Of a stretch of DNA of 59,804 nt, positions 52,919 through 59,804 are shown piece by piece. Origin of the DNA: Microbispora siamensis (GTDB lineage: Bacteria > Actinomycetota > Actinomycetes > Streptosporangiales > Streptosporangiaceae). The stretch is taken from NCBI RefSeq assembly GCF_016863095.1, contig NZ_BOOF01000057.1, positions 1 to 59,804 of the forward strand, given 5' to 3'. Every line of letters begins with the position of its first letter. Positions within the stretch are counted from its first letter, which is position 1. The position numbers and the translations under genes were made by a program. A model generated the notes under the pieces. That model saw only the letters and a list, made by a program, of their open reading frames with translations. It searched no databases and was not told the origin of the DNA.

Positions 52919-54529
52919 ATGCTCCCCACGGTCGCCGACGTGCTCGCGCTGGACACCGTCCGGCGTGGCAGCCCCCGGGTGGTGGCGGGCGGCGACCGGC
53001 TGGACACCCGGGTCCGGTGGGTCCACGTAGGCGAGGTCCACGACATCGCCCACCTGTTACGCGGCGGCGAGTTGGTCCTCACGACCGGGGTGGCGCTGCC
53101 GAACGAGCCCGACAAGCTGGCCGACTACATCAGCGAACTGGCCGCCGTCGGCGCCTCGGGACTGATCGTGGAGCTCGGCCGCCGGTTCGTCCGCGAGCTG
53201 CCGAGGGCGGTGGTCAAGGCCGCGGAGGAGCACGGACTGCCCCTGATCACACTGGCCCGCGAGACGCCCTTCGTACAGATCACCGAGTCGGTCCACGCGC
53301 GGATCATCGACATCCAGCTCCAGGAGCTGCGGGCCTCCGAGCAGCTGCACGAGGTGTTCACCGAGCTGTCGGTCGAGGGCGCGTCCCCGGCGGAGGTGCT
53401 CAACCAGGTCACCCGCTTCTCCGGCCGCCCGGTGCTGCTGGAGAACCTCGCCCACCAGGTCCTGGCGTGCGACGCCGCCGGGGGCGACACCGGGAGCGTG
53501 CTGGCCAACTGGGAGACCAGGTCGCGGGCGGTCATGCCGGCCGAGCGGACCGCCTACGACGCCGCCGCCGGGTGGCTGGTGACCATGGTCGGCGCCCGCG
53601 GCCAGGACTGGGGACGGCTCATCCTGCTGTGCGACGGGCCGCCCAGCCCCCGCGACATCGTGCTCGCCGAACGCGCGGCGACCACGCTCGCGCTGAGCCG
53701 CCTGCTCGAGCGGCACCAGGAGTCCCTGGAGCGGCAGGCACACGGGACCATACTGACCGGCATCCTCACCCACGCGTACGCCGACCCCGACGAGGCCGCC
53801 GCCCGCGCCCGCGCCGTCGGCGTCCCGCTCACCGGCCGCAGGCTCGTCAGCGCCGTCATCCGGCTGACCGCGTCCGTCGGCACCGCGCTGGGCGAGCAGG
53901 CCAGGCTGGGCGAGCTCGCCGAGGCCGGCGCCGCCGCCTGCCGCGAGGCCAAGCTGCCCGCCCTGGTCGGGGCGCTGGACCAGAGCCGCGTCGGAGTGCT
54001 GCTGCCGCTGCCGCCCCGCATGGCCGCCGAGACCGCGCTCGGCGCGCTGGCCGAGCGCCTGCGGGCGAACTTCGCCACGCCGTTCGTGCTGGCGGCCGGC
54101 TCGGTCGTCGAGTCGATCAAGGACGTACGGCGCAGCTTCCTGGAGGCCGAGCAGGTGGCGGAGGTCGCGGTGCGCCAGCCCGACGGGCGGCCGTTCTACC
54201 GCCTGCCCGACCTGCGGCTGCGCGGCCTGCTGCACCTGCTGCGCGACGACGCACGGCTGCAGACCTTCGCCGAGCGCGAGCTGGGGGCCCTGCTGGCCTA
54301 CGACGCCCAGCGGCACGGCGACCTGACCAGGATCCTGCGCATCTACCTCGACGCGGGACGCAACAAGGCCGTGGCCGCGCAGAAGGCCCATCTGTCCCGG
54401 CCCGCGTTCTACGACCGCCTGCGGCGGCTGGAGCGGGTCCTCGACACCGACCTCGACGACGTCGAGTCGTGCCTGTCGCTGCACGTCGCGCTGCTGGCCC
54501 TGGAGACCTTCCGCCGCGAGACCACCTGA
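52919..54529 (+). CDS. PucR-family regulator, upstream of a P1 peptidase
   Basis: A 536-residue PucR regulator: N-terminal PucR domain (TRVRWVHVGEVHDIAHLLRGG), a middle CdaR/GGDEF-like region, and HTH_30 near the end (YLDAGRNKAVAAQKAHLSRPAFYDRL). It is distinct from the PucR at 40421. The P1 peptidase starts 17 bp after its stop, so they are likely co-transcribed. By family it senses or controls an amino-acid or purine-degradation pathway; the peptidase and the omega-aminotransferase 2.4 kb away are candidate targets. Confidence 0.85.
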   Translation: MLPTVADVLALDTVRRGSPRVVAGGDRLDTRVRWVHVGEVHDIAHLLRGGELVLTTGVALPNEPDKLADYISELAAVGASGLIVELGRRFVRELPRAVVKAAEEHGLPLITLARETPFVQITESVHARIIDIQLQELRASEQLHEVFTELSVEGASPAEVLNQVTRFSGRPVLLENLAHQVLACDAAGGDTGSVLANWETRSRAVMPAERTAYDAAAGWLVTMVGARGQDWGRLILLCDGPPSPRDIVLAERAATTLALSRLLERHQESLERQAHGTILTGILTHAYADPDEAAARARAVGVPLTGRRLVSAVIRLTASVGTALGEQARLGELAEAGAAACREAKLPALVGALDQSRVGVLLPLPPRMAAETALGALAERLRANFATPFVLAAGSVVESIKDVRRSFLEAEQVAEVAVRQPDGRPFYRLPDLRLRGLLHLLRDDARLQTFAERELGALLAYDAQRHGDLTRILRIYLDAGRNKAVAAQKAHLSRPAFYDRLRRLERVLDTDLDDVESCLSLHVALLALETFRRETT

Positions 54530-54546
54530 TCGAGAAGGGGCTGTCG

Positions 54547-55620
54547 TTGAGAGCACGGGATTTCGGCATCGTCATCGGCACCGGAACGCCCGGCGAGCAC
54601 AACGCCATCACCGACGTTCCGGGAGTGCGGGTCGGGCACACGACGCTGATCAGCGGGAGCGGCCCGCGCGTGGTCGGCGAGGGCCCGGTGCGCACCGGCG
54701 TCACCGTGATCGTCCCCCACGAGGGCTCGGCCTTCGACGAGCCCCTCTACGCGGGGCTGCACTGGCTCAACGGCAACGGTGAGATCACCGGAATGGCGTT
54801 CCTCCAGGACTTCGGGCTGCTCGCCTCGCCGATCGGGCTGACCAATACCGGCTCGGTGGGCGTGGTCCGCGACGCGCTCGTCGAGATCGAGGTCGGCGCG
54901 CTCGGCAAGGGCGGGCGGGCGTGGTCGCTGCCCGTCGTCGGCGAGACCTGGGACGGCATGCTCAACGACATCGACGGCCGGCACGTGAAGGCCGCCCACG
55001 TCCGGGAGGCGTACGAGAAGGCCGCGGGCGGGCCGGTCGCGGAGGGCGCGGTCGGCGGCGGCACCGGGATGATCTGTCACGGCTTCAAGGGCGGGATCGG
55101 CACGGCCTCCCGGCTTGTGGACGGTTACACCGTAGGCGTGCTCGTCCAGGCCAACCACGGACGGCGGGAGCGACTGACGGTCAACGGCGTCAACGTGGGC
55201 AGGAGCCTCCCGGCCTCGGCGCTGTCCGACGAGGAGGCGGGGTCGATCATCGGAATCGTCGCCACCGACGCTCCCCTGCTGCCGCACCAGTGCCGCAGGG
55301 TGGCGCAGCGCGCCGGACTCGGCGTGGCGCGCACGGGAGGCGCCGGGGAGAACTCCAGCGGCGACGGCTTCCTGTGCTTCTCGACCGGCAACAGGAACCT
55401 GCCGGCGAACGCCCTCGACGCGGCCCCTCCGCGTACGTTCCAGGTCACGGTGCTGGCGGACGAGTACCTCGATCCGCTCTTCTACGCGGTCATCGAGGCG
55501 ACCGAGGAGGCCGTCGTCAACGCGCTCGTGGCGGCCGAGACGATGACCGGAGCAGACGATTTGACCGTTACAGGGCTCGATGGGCGACTGCTTGCGGAGA
55601 TGCTGACACCCGGAAAGTAG
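54547..55620 (+). CDS. P1-family (DmpA/BapA-like) aminopeptidase
   Basis: A 357-residue member of the P1/S58 family of autoprocessing aminopeptidases. Conserved blocks: ITDVPGVRVGHTT, VGGGTGMICHGFKGGIGTASR, and ENSSGDGFLCFST near Ser270, the probable N-terminal nucleophile exposed by self-cleavage after Asn269. The family includes D-aminopeptidases and beta-peptidyl aminopeptidases that release N-terminal beta-alanine. TTG 54547 is the best start, 6 nt after AGAAGGGG. Co-transcription with PucR and a beta-alanine-type aminotransferase nearby support a beta-alanyl peptide substrate, which is an inference. Confidence 0.82.
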   Translation: MRARDFGIVIGTGTPGEHNAITDVPGVRVGHTTLISGSGPRVVGEGPVRTGVTVIVPHEGSAFDEPLYAGLHWLNGNGEITGMAFLQDFGLLASPIGLTNTGSVGVVRDALVEIEVGALGKGGRAWSLPVVGETWDGMLNDIDGRHVKAAHVREAYEKAAGGPVAEGAVGGGTGMICHGFKGGIGTASRLVDGYTVGVLVQANHGRRERLTVNGVNVGRSLPASALSDEEAGSIIGIVATDAPLLPHQCRRVAQRAGLGVARTGGAGENSSGDGFLCFSTGNRNLPANALDAAPPRTFQVTVLADEYLDPLFYAVIEATEEAVVNALVAAETMTGADDLTVTGLDGRLLAEMLTPGK

Positions 55621-55716
55621 GTATGTCGTCCCGGGTGTAAGTCCTATCGCACGTGACTACTTTTCGTATACTCGCGCTCACGGGGTGAATCGTGCTTACC
55701 TCGAAACGTGCCCACG

Positions 55717-55920
55717 ATGAGCGAACCCCAAATCAGCCCGACCGTCGTGGTACGGGCCCTGTCCGCGCGTTTCCCCAAATGGACCATCTGGTGGGGCGAG
55801 GCCACCACGCACTACTGGGGCATGTCCCGGCGGCGCGACGGACTGCTCGTCCACATCGAGGCCCGGTCCGCGCAGGAGTTCGTCCAGCGGGCCCGGGAGA
55901 TCGACGCCGACACCCCCTGA
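55717..55920 (+). CDS. Small protein of unknown function (67 residues)
   Basis: A 67-residue protein containing SARFPKWTIWWGEATTHYW-like aromatic-rich text and an EARSAQEFVQRAREID helix. Aromatic spacing and codon use look coding. ATG 55717 is chosen; GTG 55708 is an alternative. Neither has a strong ribosome site, so expression is uncertain. I cannot assign a family, although small proteins of this look occur in actinobacteria. Confidence 0.55.
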   Translation: MSEPQISPTVVVRALSARFPKWTIWWGEATTHYWGMSRRRDGLLVHIEARSAQEFVQRAREIDADTP

Positions 55921-56053
55921 CGTTCATGCACTTATGTCCCTAACGCCCGATTTACCGTCGGGGAATTTCATACTCTTTGGCGCGTTTCCGTCGTCTCCGT
56001 AGGTGATTGTCGCCACGATGGTCCCGCAAGGATCACCAATGGGGAGTAATCGC

Positions 56054-57523
56054 ATGAGACGCCGCCTGGTCGTCGGGGCCGCCGTACTGGCCCTGACGAC
56101 GACCATCCCTTCGGCACCGGCCGCCGCCGAGCCCGTCGCCGGACTGCCGACGACGAACTTCCCCCTCGGCGAGCCCGGGATCCCGAAGTCGGCGGCCAAG
56201 AGCCTGGCCCCCGGAGTCGGCTACTTCACCCTTCGCCACGGCAGGCCACAGGACGGGTACACGGTCAGCGTCGTCGTCAAGGGCAAGGACTTCATGTCCG
56301 AGGCCAACGCACAGGCCCAGGCGACGGCCGTACAGATGGCCGGTCTCGAGCCCGTCATCGTGAAGTTCACCCGGCCGGCCGTCGCGGACCACCCCGCCGG
56401 CGACTACTTCATGGTGCGGGTGGGCAGCTGGCCGCTCGACCGGAAGGCCGAGGCCGCCGAGGTCGTCAAGCAGCTCAAGGACGCCGGGGTGAGCGCGAAG
56501 GTCGACTTCCAGGGCGACGACGGCTTCGTCACCACCGGCCCCTGGGACGTGCGGGTCATCGTCGTCGACCCGCATGCGTTCCGCGGCTCCTTCCATGCCT
56601 CGCTGGGCACGAGCGTCGCCAAGCGGGAGAAGGTCTCGGCCATGGCCTCCGCCGCCAAGGCCCTCGCCGCCGTCAACGGCGGCTTCTTCGACATCCACAC
56701 GCTGCCCGCCTTCCGCGGCGACCCCACCGGCATCTCCGTCGTCGGCGGCAAGCTGCTCAGCGAGGCCGTCGCCGGCCGCGTGGGCCTGGTCCTGCGGGGC
56801 CGTACGGCCCGCATCACCGAGCTGTCGTCCTCGGTCGTCGCCCGTGCGGCCGACGGGACCACGGCCGAGGTGACCGGCCTCAACCGGGTGCCCAAGCAGG
56901 ACGAGCTGGTCATGTACACCGAGGAACTCGGGCGGGACACCCCGCAGGACGACGGGACCGAGGTTGTCCTCGACGCCTCCGGCAGGGTGACCGCCGTCCG
57001 CGGGTCCGGCGGTCCCGTGGCGCCCGGGACGCGCGTGCTGCACGGCGTCGGAGCCGCCGCCGACTGGCTGGGGCAGCACGCGGGCGAGGGCACGACCGTC
57101 ACGGTCACGACCCGGGTCACCGACCTGCGGACGAACAAGGCCATCCCGCTGACTCCGGAGACCAACATCATCGGCGGCGCGATCGGCCTGGTCAGGAACG
57201 GCAGGACCTCCATCACCGCGTCGCGGGACGGCATGGCCAACACCAACATGATCCTGCGGCGTCACCCGCGCACGCTCGCCGGCGTCACCCGCAACGGCAA
57301 GCTCGTCATCGCGGTCGTCGACGGCCGCGCGCCGGGCAGCACGATCGGCGCGTCGTTCTTCGAGGCGGCCGAGCTCATGCGCTGGCTCGGCGCGCGCGAC
57401 GCGATCAATTTGGACGGCGGCGGGTCGACCACCATGGTCATCGGCGACAAAGTGGTCAACCGGCCGTCCGACGGCGTCGAGCGGGGAGTCGGCGACGCCC
57501 TGTTGATCGTCGGCGCGCGCTGA
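56054..57523 (+). CDS. Secreted phosphodiester glycosidase-family protein with SPOR-like domain
   Basis: A 489-residue exported protein. Signal peptide (about 1-24), then a SPOR-like region (about 55-145, with GYFTLRHG and YTVSVVVKG) that would bind peptidoglycan glycan, then a phosphodiester-glycosidase (NAGPA/DUF2233-like) domain containing NGGFFDIHTLPAF, DPTGISVVGGKLL and a C-terminal NLDGGGSTTMV. The enzymes cleave GlcNAc-phosphodiester links, so an envelope or glycopolymer role is plausible. ATG 56054 follows GGGGAGTAATCGC. Confidence 0.83.
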   Translation: MRRRLVVGAAVLALTTTIPSAPAAAEPVAGLPTTNFPLGEPGIPKSAAKSLAPGVGYFTLRHGRPQDGYTVSVVVKGKDFMSEANAQAQATAVQMAGLEPVIVKFTRPAVADHPAGDYFMVRVGSWPLDRKAEAAEVVKQLKDAGVSAKVDFQGDDGFVTTGPWDVRVIVVDPHAFRGSFHASLGTSVAKREKVSAMASAAKALAAVNGGFFDIHTLPAFRGDPTGISVVGGKLLSEAVAGRVGLVLRGRTARITELSSSVVARAADGTTAEVTGLNRVPKQDELVMYTEELGRDTPQDDGTEVVLDASGRVTAVRGSGGPVAPGTRVLHGVGAAADWLGQHAGEGTTVTVTTRVTDLRTNKAIPLTPETNIIGGAIGLVRNGRTSITASRDGMANTNMILRRHPRTLAGVTRNGKLVIAVVDGRAPGSTIGASFFEAAELMRWLGARDAINLDGGGSTTMVIGDKVVNRPSDGVERGVGDALLIVGAR

Positions 57524-57526
57524 GCC

Positions 57527-57560
57527 GGATCACGACCTGGATCACGACCTGGATCACACT
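57527..57560 (+). repeat. 12-bp tandem repeat between convergent genes
   Basis: GGATCACGACCT occurs at 57527-57538 and 57539-57550, with a truncated third copy reaching into the 3' end of the phenylalanine hydroxylase gene. No terminator hairpin is evident in this 30-bp intergene. Confidence 0.7.
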
Positions 57561-58444
57561 GTGGACGTCGCGAGGAGACGGGCGATCGTCTCGTCGTCGC
57601 AGGTGTCCCAGAACGTCCCGACCGTGTCTTCGAGGTGGTCGAACGAGGCCGCCTCGAAGAGCACCTCCTGGTACTTCGTGATGTCGTAGTGGGTGGTCCC
57701 CATCGCGGCGATGTCGAGCGGGCGGATGTCCATCCCGCGGAACTCCTCGATCTCGCCGTACGAGCTGAGGATCCCCGCGCCGTACGCCCTGAGTTCGCCG
57801 TCCTCCCGCATGACGCCGAACTCCAGGGTGAACCAGAACACCTTGGATACGAACTCCAGCGCCTCGTCGGTCTCCACTCGGCGTGCCGCCCGGCCCGCGG
57901 CCCGGTACAGCGCGGCGAAGCGGGGCGAGGCCAGAGTGTTCCCGTGCCCGATCACCTCGTGGATGACGTCCGGCTCGGGGGTGTAGAAGGGCACGGAATG
58001 GTGCCGGATGTACTGGGTGGAGTGGAACAAGCCGTCCGCCAGGACGCCGTAGAACTCACGGAGCGGGACCAGCCCGGCCGCGGGCAGGTAGCGGAACCCG
58101 GTCAGCGGCTCCAGAAGGTCGCCGACCTCCTGGAGTTGCGGGATGCGGTCCTCGGGCAGGCCGAGCCGCTTGGTCGCGTCGAGGAACTCGCGCACCGCGT
58201 ACTTCTGATGCTTGACCGCCAGTTCCTTCGTGACGAGCGCCCACACGTGGTGCTCCTCGTCGGTGTACTCGGCGGTCGGGATGGGATCACCGGGGGTGTG
58301 ACCGAGCGCCAGCGCCGCGATCGCATTGCGCCGCTGACGGTAGACGGCGTCCGCGAAACCGGGGTGGCTCGTGGCCAACTCGACGACGACGGACCCGTCG
58401 TCCTTCGTCGCCACCGGAGCGAAATACTGCGCTTCTTCGAACAT
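57554..58444 (-). CDS. phhA: Phenylalanine 4-monooxygenase (PhhA-type)
   Basis: A 296-residue pterin-dependent hydroxylase that makes tyrosine from phenylalanine. The iron-binding facial triad is seen as HEVIGH (two His) and the Glu of FWFTLEFGV, with FYTPEPDVIHE before it and FRGMDIRPLDIAAM later. Length fits bacterial PhhA without the eukaryotic regulatory domain. ATG 58444 follows GGGAG. It is divergent from an Lrp/AsnC gene whose family often senses amino acids, which is a natural regulator. Confidence 0.93.
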   Translation of the reverse strand: MFEEAQYFAPVATKDDGSVVVELATSHPGFADAVYRQRRNAIAALALGHTPGDPIPTAEYTDEEHHVWALVTKELAVKHQKYAVREFLDATKRLGLPEDRIPQLQEVGDLLEPLTGFRYLPAAGLVPLREFYGVLADGLFHSTQYIRHHSVPFYTPEPDVIHEVIGHGNTLASPRFAALYRAAGRAARRVETDEALEFVSKVFWFTLEFGVMREDGELRAYGAGILSSYGEIEEFRGMDIRPLDIAAMGTTHYDITKYQEVLFEAASFDHLEDTVGTFWDTCDDETIARLLATSTV

Positions 58445-58513
58445 ACTCCCATATGACAGCAAGTAACGGTTTGGCTGGCAAGAGTGACCAGTCGAGGTGT
58501 GCGAAACGCTCAA

Positions 58514-58530
58514 ATCAGCGTGATTCTGAT
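58514..58530. promoter_or_regulatory. Inverted repeat ATCAG-N7-CTGAT between phhA and Lrp gene
   Basis: A perfect 5-bp inverted repeat with 7-nt spacer, 46 bp before the Lrp-type start and 70 bp before phhA. The 17-bp span fits Lrp/AsnC binding sites. Weak by itself. Confidence 0.4.
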
Positions 58531-58575
58531 AGCTGGCGCTGGTCGAATCGCTCAGTCGGGGCGTACCCTCGGCGC

Positions 58576-59049
58576 ATGCTCGACGCGCTCGACAGCCGCC
58601 TGCTGACAACCATGCGGGCCAACCCCCGGATCGGGCTCACCGAACTGGCCCGCCTACTCGGCGTGGCTCGCGGCACCGTGCAGGCGCGGCTGGACAAGCT
58701 CACCGCGCGCGGCGTCATCAGCGACTTCGGTCCGACGGTCACGACGGAGCAGATCGGCTACCCCATCCTCGCCTTCGCGTCCCTGCAGATCGCGCAGGGC
58801 CGGCTTACCGAGGCCGTGCAGTGGCTGGCCGGCGTCCCGGAGATCCTCGAGGTGTACGGCACCAGCGGCCAGGCCGACCTGCTGTGCCGCGTGGTCGCCC
58901 GCAGCACCCCGCACCTTCAGGAGATCATCGCCCGCATCCTCGCCTCACCCGCCGTCCAGCGCACCGACACGACGATCGCCCTGTCGACCCAGATCCCCTT
59001 CCGGATCGAACCTTTGCTGCAGGCCGCGGTCACACCGCCCACGCCGTAA
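58576..59049 (+). CDS. Lrp/AsnC-family regulator
   Basis: A 157-residue regulator: N-terminal winged helix (DSRLLTTMRANPRIGLTELARLLGV, then TVQARLDKLTARGVI) and a C-terminal RAM-like ligand domain with the GTSGQADLLCRV loop. Lrp proteins bind amino acids; because the gene is divergent from phhA, phenylalanine or tyrosine is a likely signal. ATG 58576 is near the end of a longer frame whose upstream part is not Lrp-like. Confidence 0.9.
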   Translation: MLDALDSRLLTTMRANPRIGLTELARLLGVARGTVQARLDKLTARGVISDFGPTVTTEQIGYPILAFASLQIAQGRLTEAVQWLAGVPEILEVYGTSGQADLLCRVVARSTPHLQEIIARILASPAVQRTDTTIALSTQIPFRIEPLLQAAVTPPTP

Positions 59050-59073
59050 CGACCGCGCGGGAGTGGACCGGGC

Positions 59074-59745
59074 TCAGGCAGAGCGGGCGAGGCGGAAGCC
59101 GAGGTCGTCGATGCGGAACGTCGGGTGGCTTTTGCGGCGGCACGACGCCCGGCATCCCCTGGGCAGGTCATGCGCCCCTCCACCGCGGAACACCCGGTAG
59201 GGGCCGTACACCGTGGCGTCGTAGACGTCCCAGCACCATTCCCACACGTTCCCGATCATGTCGTACAGGCCCCACGCGTTCGGTGCCCTGGCCCCGACGT
59301 CGTGCACTCGCCCGCCCGAGTTCTCCCGATACCAGGCGATCTCGTCGAGTGCCCCGTACCGCACGTCGGTCGTCCCGGCCCGGCAGGCGTACTCCCACTC
59401 CGCCTCGGACGGCAGCCGGTACCCGTCGGCATCCCAGTCGCAGACCACGTCCTGTGCGTTGACGTCGCCTCCGATCGAGTAGCAAGGAGTCAGCCCCGAC
59501 GCTTCCGAGAGAAGATTGCAGAACCGGACCGCGTCGTTCCAGGAGACTTCGGTCACCGGGGTCAACGGTCCCGCCGAACTCGATGGGGTCTCACCCGTGA
59601 CGGTTCGGTACAGCTCAGCGGTCACGGGATACGGCGCCAGCAGGAAATCCTCGACCGCCGCCACCCAGTTCGTCCGCGTCCCCTCGTCCCGAAGCAGAAT
59701 CCTCCCCGCCGAAATCAGGATCATCTGCTCTGCACCAGACTCCAC
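59074..59745 (-). CDS. SUMF1/FGE-sulfatase-modifying-domain protein, probably not an active FGE
   Basis: A 223-residue protein made entirely of the formylglycine-generating-enzyme fold: PVTAELYRTV, VSWNDAVRFCNLLSEASGL, RLPSEAEWEYACRAGT, NVWEWCWD and GFRLARSA. In true FGE the active-site pair is Cys-x4-Cys near the C-terminus; here the corresponding site is ASCRRKSHPTF, with His in the second position, so the copper-thiolate chemistry is probably missing. Such proteins may be ergothioneine-type or binding variants. GTG 59745 is the start; ATG 59724 is an alternative. Confidence 0.8.
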   Translation of the reverse strand: MESGAEQMILISAGRILLRDEGTRTNWVAAVEDFLLAPYPVTAELYRTVTGETPSSSAGPLTPVTEVSWNDAVRFCNLLSEASGLTPCYSIGGDVNAQDVVCDWDADGYRLPSEAEWEYACRAGTTDVRYGALDEIAWYRENSGGRVHDVGARAPNAWGLYDMIGNVWEWCWDVYDATVYGPYRVFRGGGAHDLPRGCRASCRRKSHPTFRIDDLGFRLARSA

Positions 59746-59804
59746 ACGACCCCCGAGGAAAAGCCCTGAACACGGGGGGAAACATCCCCGGAAATGCGGA
59801 AGGA

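Overview
This 59.8 kb window is high-GC actinobacterial chromosome. The gene families suggest the Streptosporangiales (Nonomuraea, Streptosporangium or Microbispora-like): CBM2-bearing secreted enzymes, a DUF222-HNH gene, many TetR regulators and GTG/TTG starts. The exact genus is an inference. About 47 protein genes are supported. I saw no rRNA, tRNA, CRISPR array, insertion sequence or prophage.

Layout. 0-4.6 kb: the start of a possible glycosyltransferase, a TetR regulator and a tightly overlapping PotDBCA-type ABC importer. 4.7-6.8 kb: a divergent sugar-kinase-like gene plus a double-SIS protein. 6.8-9.4 kb: a ThuA-like protein, then a MarR regulator divergent from an amidohydrolase. 9.4-13.3 kb: a transmembrane Ser/Thr kinase and a secreted CBM2-esterase. 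13.3-16.2 kb: an MMPL exporter divergent from its probable TetR repressor. 16.3-24.7 kb is accessory in character: a LuxR/AAA regulator, a repeat-expanded DUF222-HNH gene, a repeat-rich gap, a metallo-beta-lactamase-fold protein whose metal-binding histidines are nearly all arginine, and a HipA-like kinase overlapping a DUF3037 gene. 24.7-31.3 kb: the GNAT/ispG/dxr isoprenoid block, interrupted by a secreted TAP-type hydrolase and a lytic polysaccharide monooxygenase; the usual site-2 protease gene is absent here. 31.5-38 kb: two tandem secreted trypsin-like proteases, PPK2, and an OmpR-type two-component system divergent from a secreted S41 peptidase. 38-46.5 kb: an aldehyde dehydrogenase, a TetR, a PucR regulator and GabT (a GABA-type module), a small zinc-ribbon protein, two membrane proteins and a TetR. 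46.5-55.6 kb: an orphan binding lipoprotein, a second omega-amino-acid module (aminotransferase plus methylmalonate/malonate-semialdehyde dehydrogenase), a TetR-regulated MFS exporter, and PucR with a P1-family (DmpA/BapA-like) aminopeptidase. 55.7-59.8 kb: a small unknown gene, a secreted phosphodiester glycosidase, phenylalanine hydroxylase divergent from an Lrp/AsnC regulator, and a SUMF1-domain protein.

How the genes may work together (inference). Two omega-amino-acid catabolic modules sit about 10 kb apart: GABA to succinate, and beta-alanine to malonate semialdehyde to acetyl-CoA. The P1 peptidase could release beta-alanine from peptides for the second. The CBM2-esterase and the monooxygenase both have GCGC-centred LacI-type palindromes upstream, suggesting cellulose-responsive control. 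Several regulator/target pairs have clear inverted-repeat operators between them; the clearest is three evenly spaced 15-bp palindromes between the MFS exporter and its TetR. The most unusual single gene is the His-to-Arg metallo-beta-lactamase-fold protein at 21986-23308.
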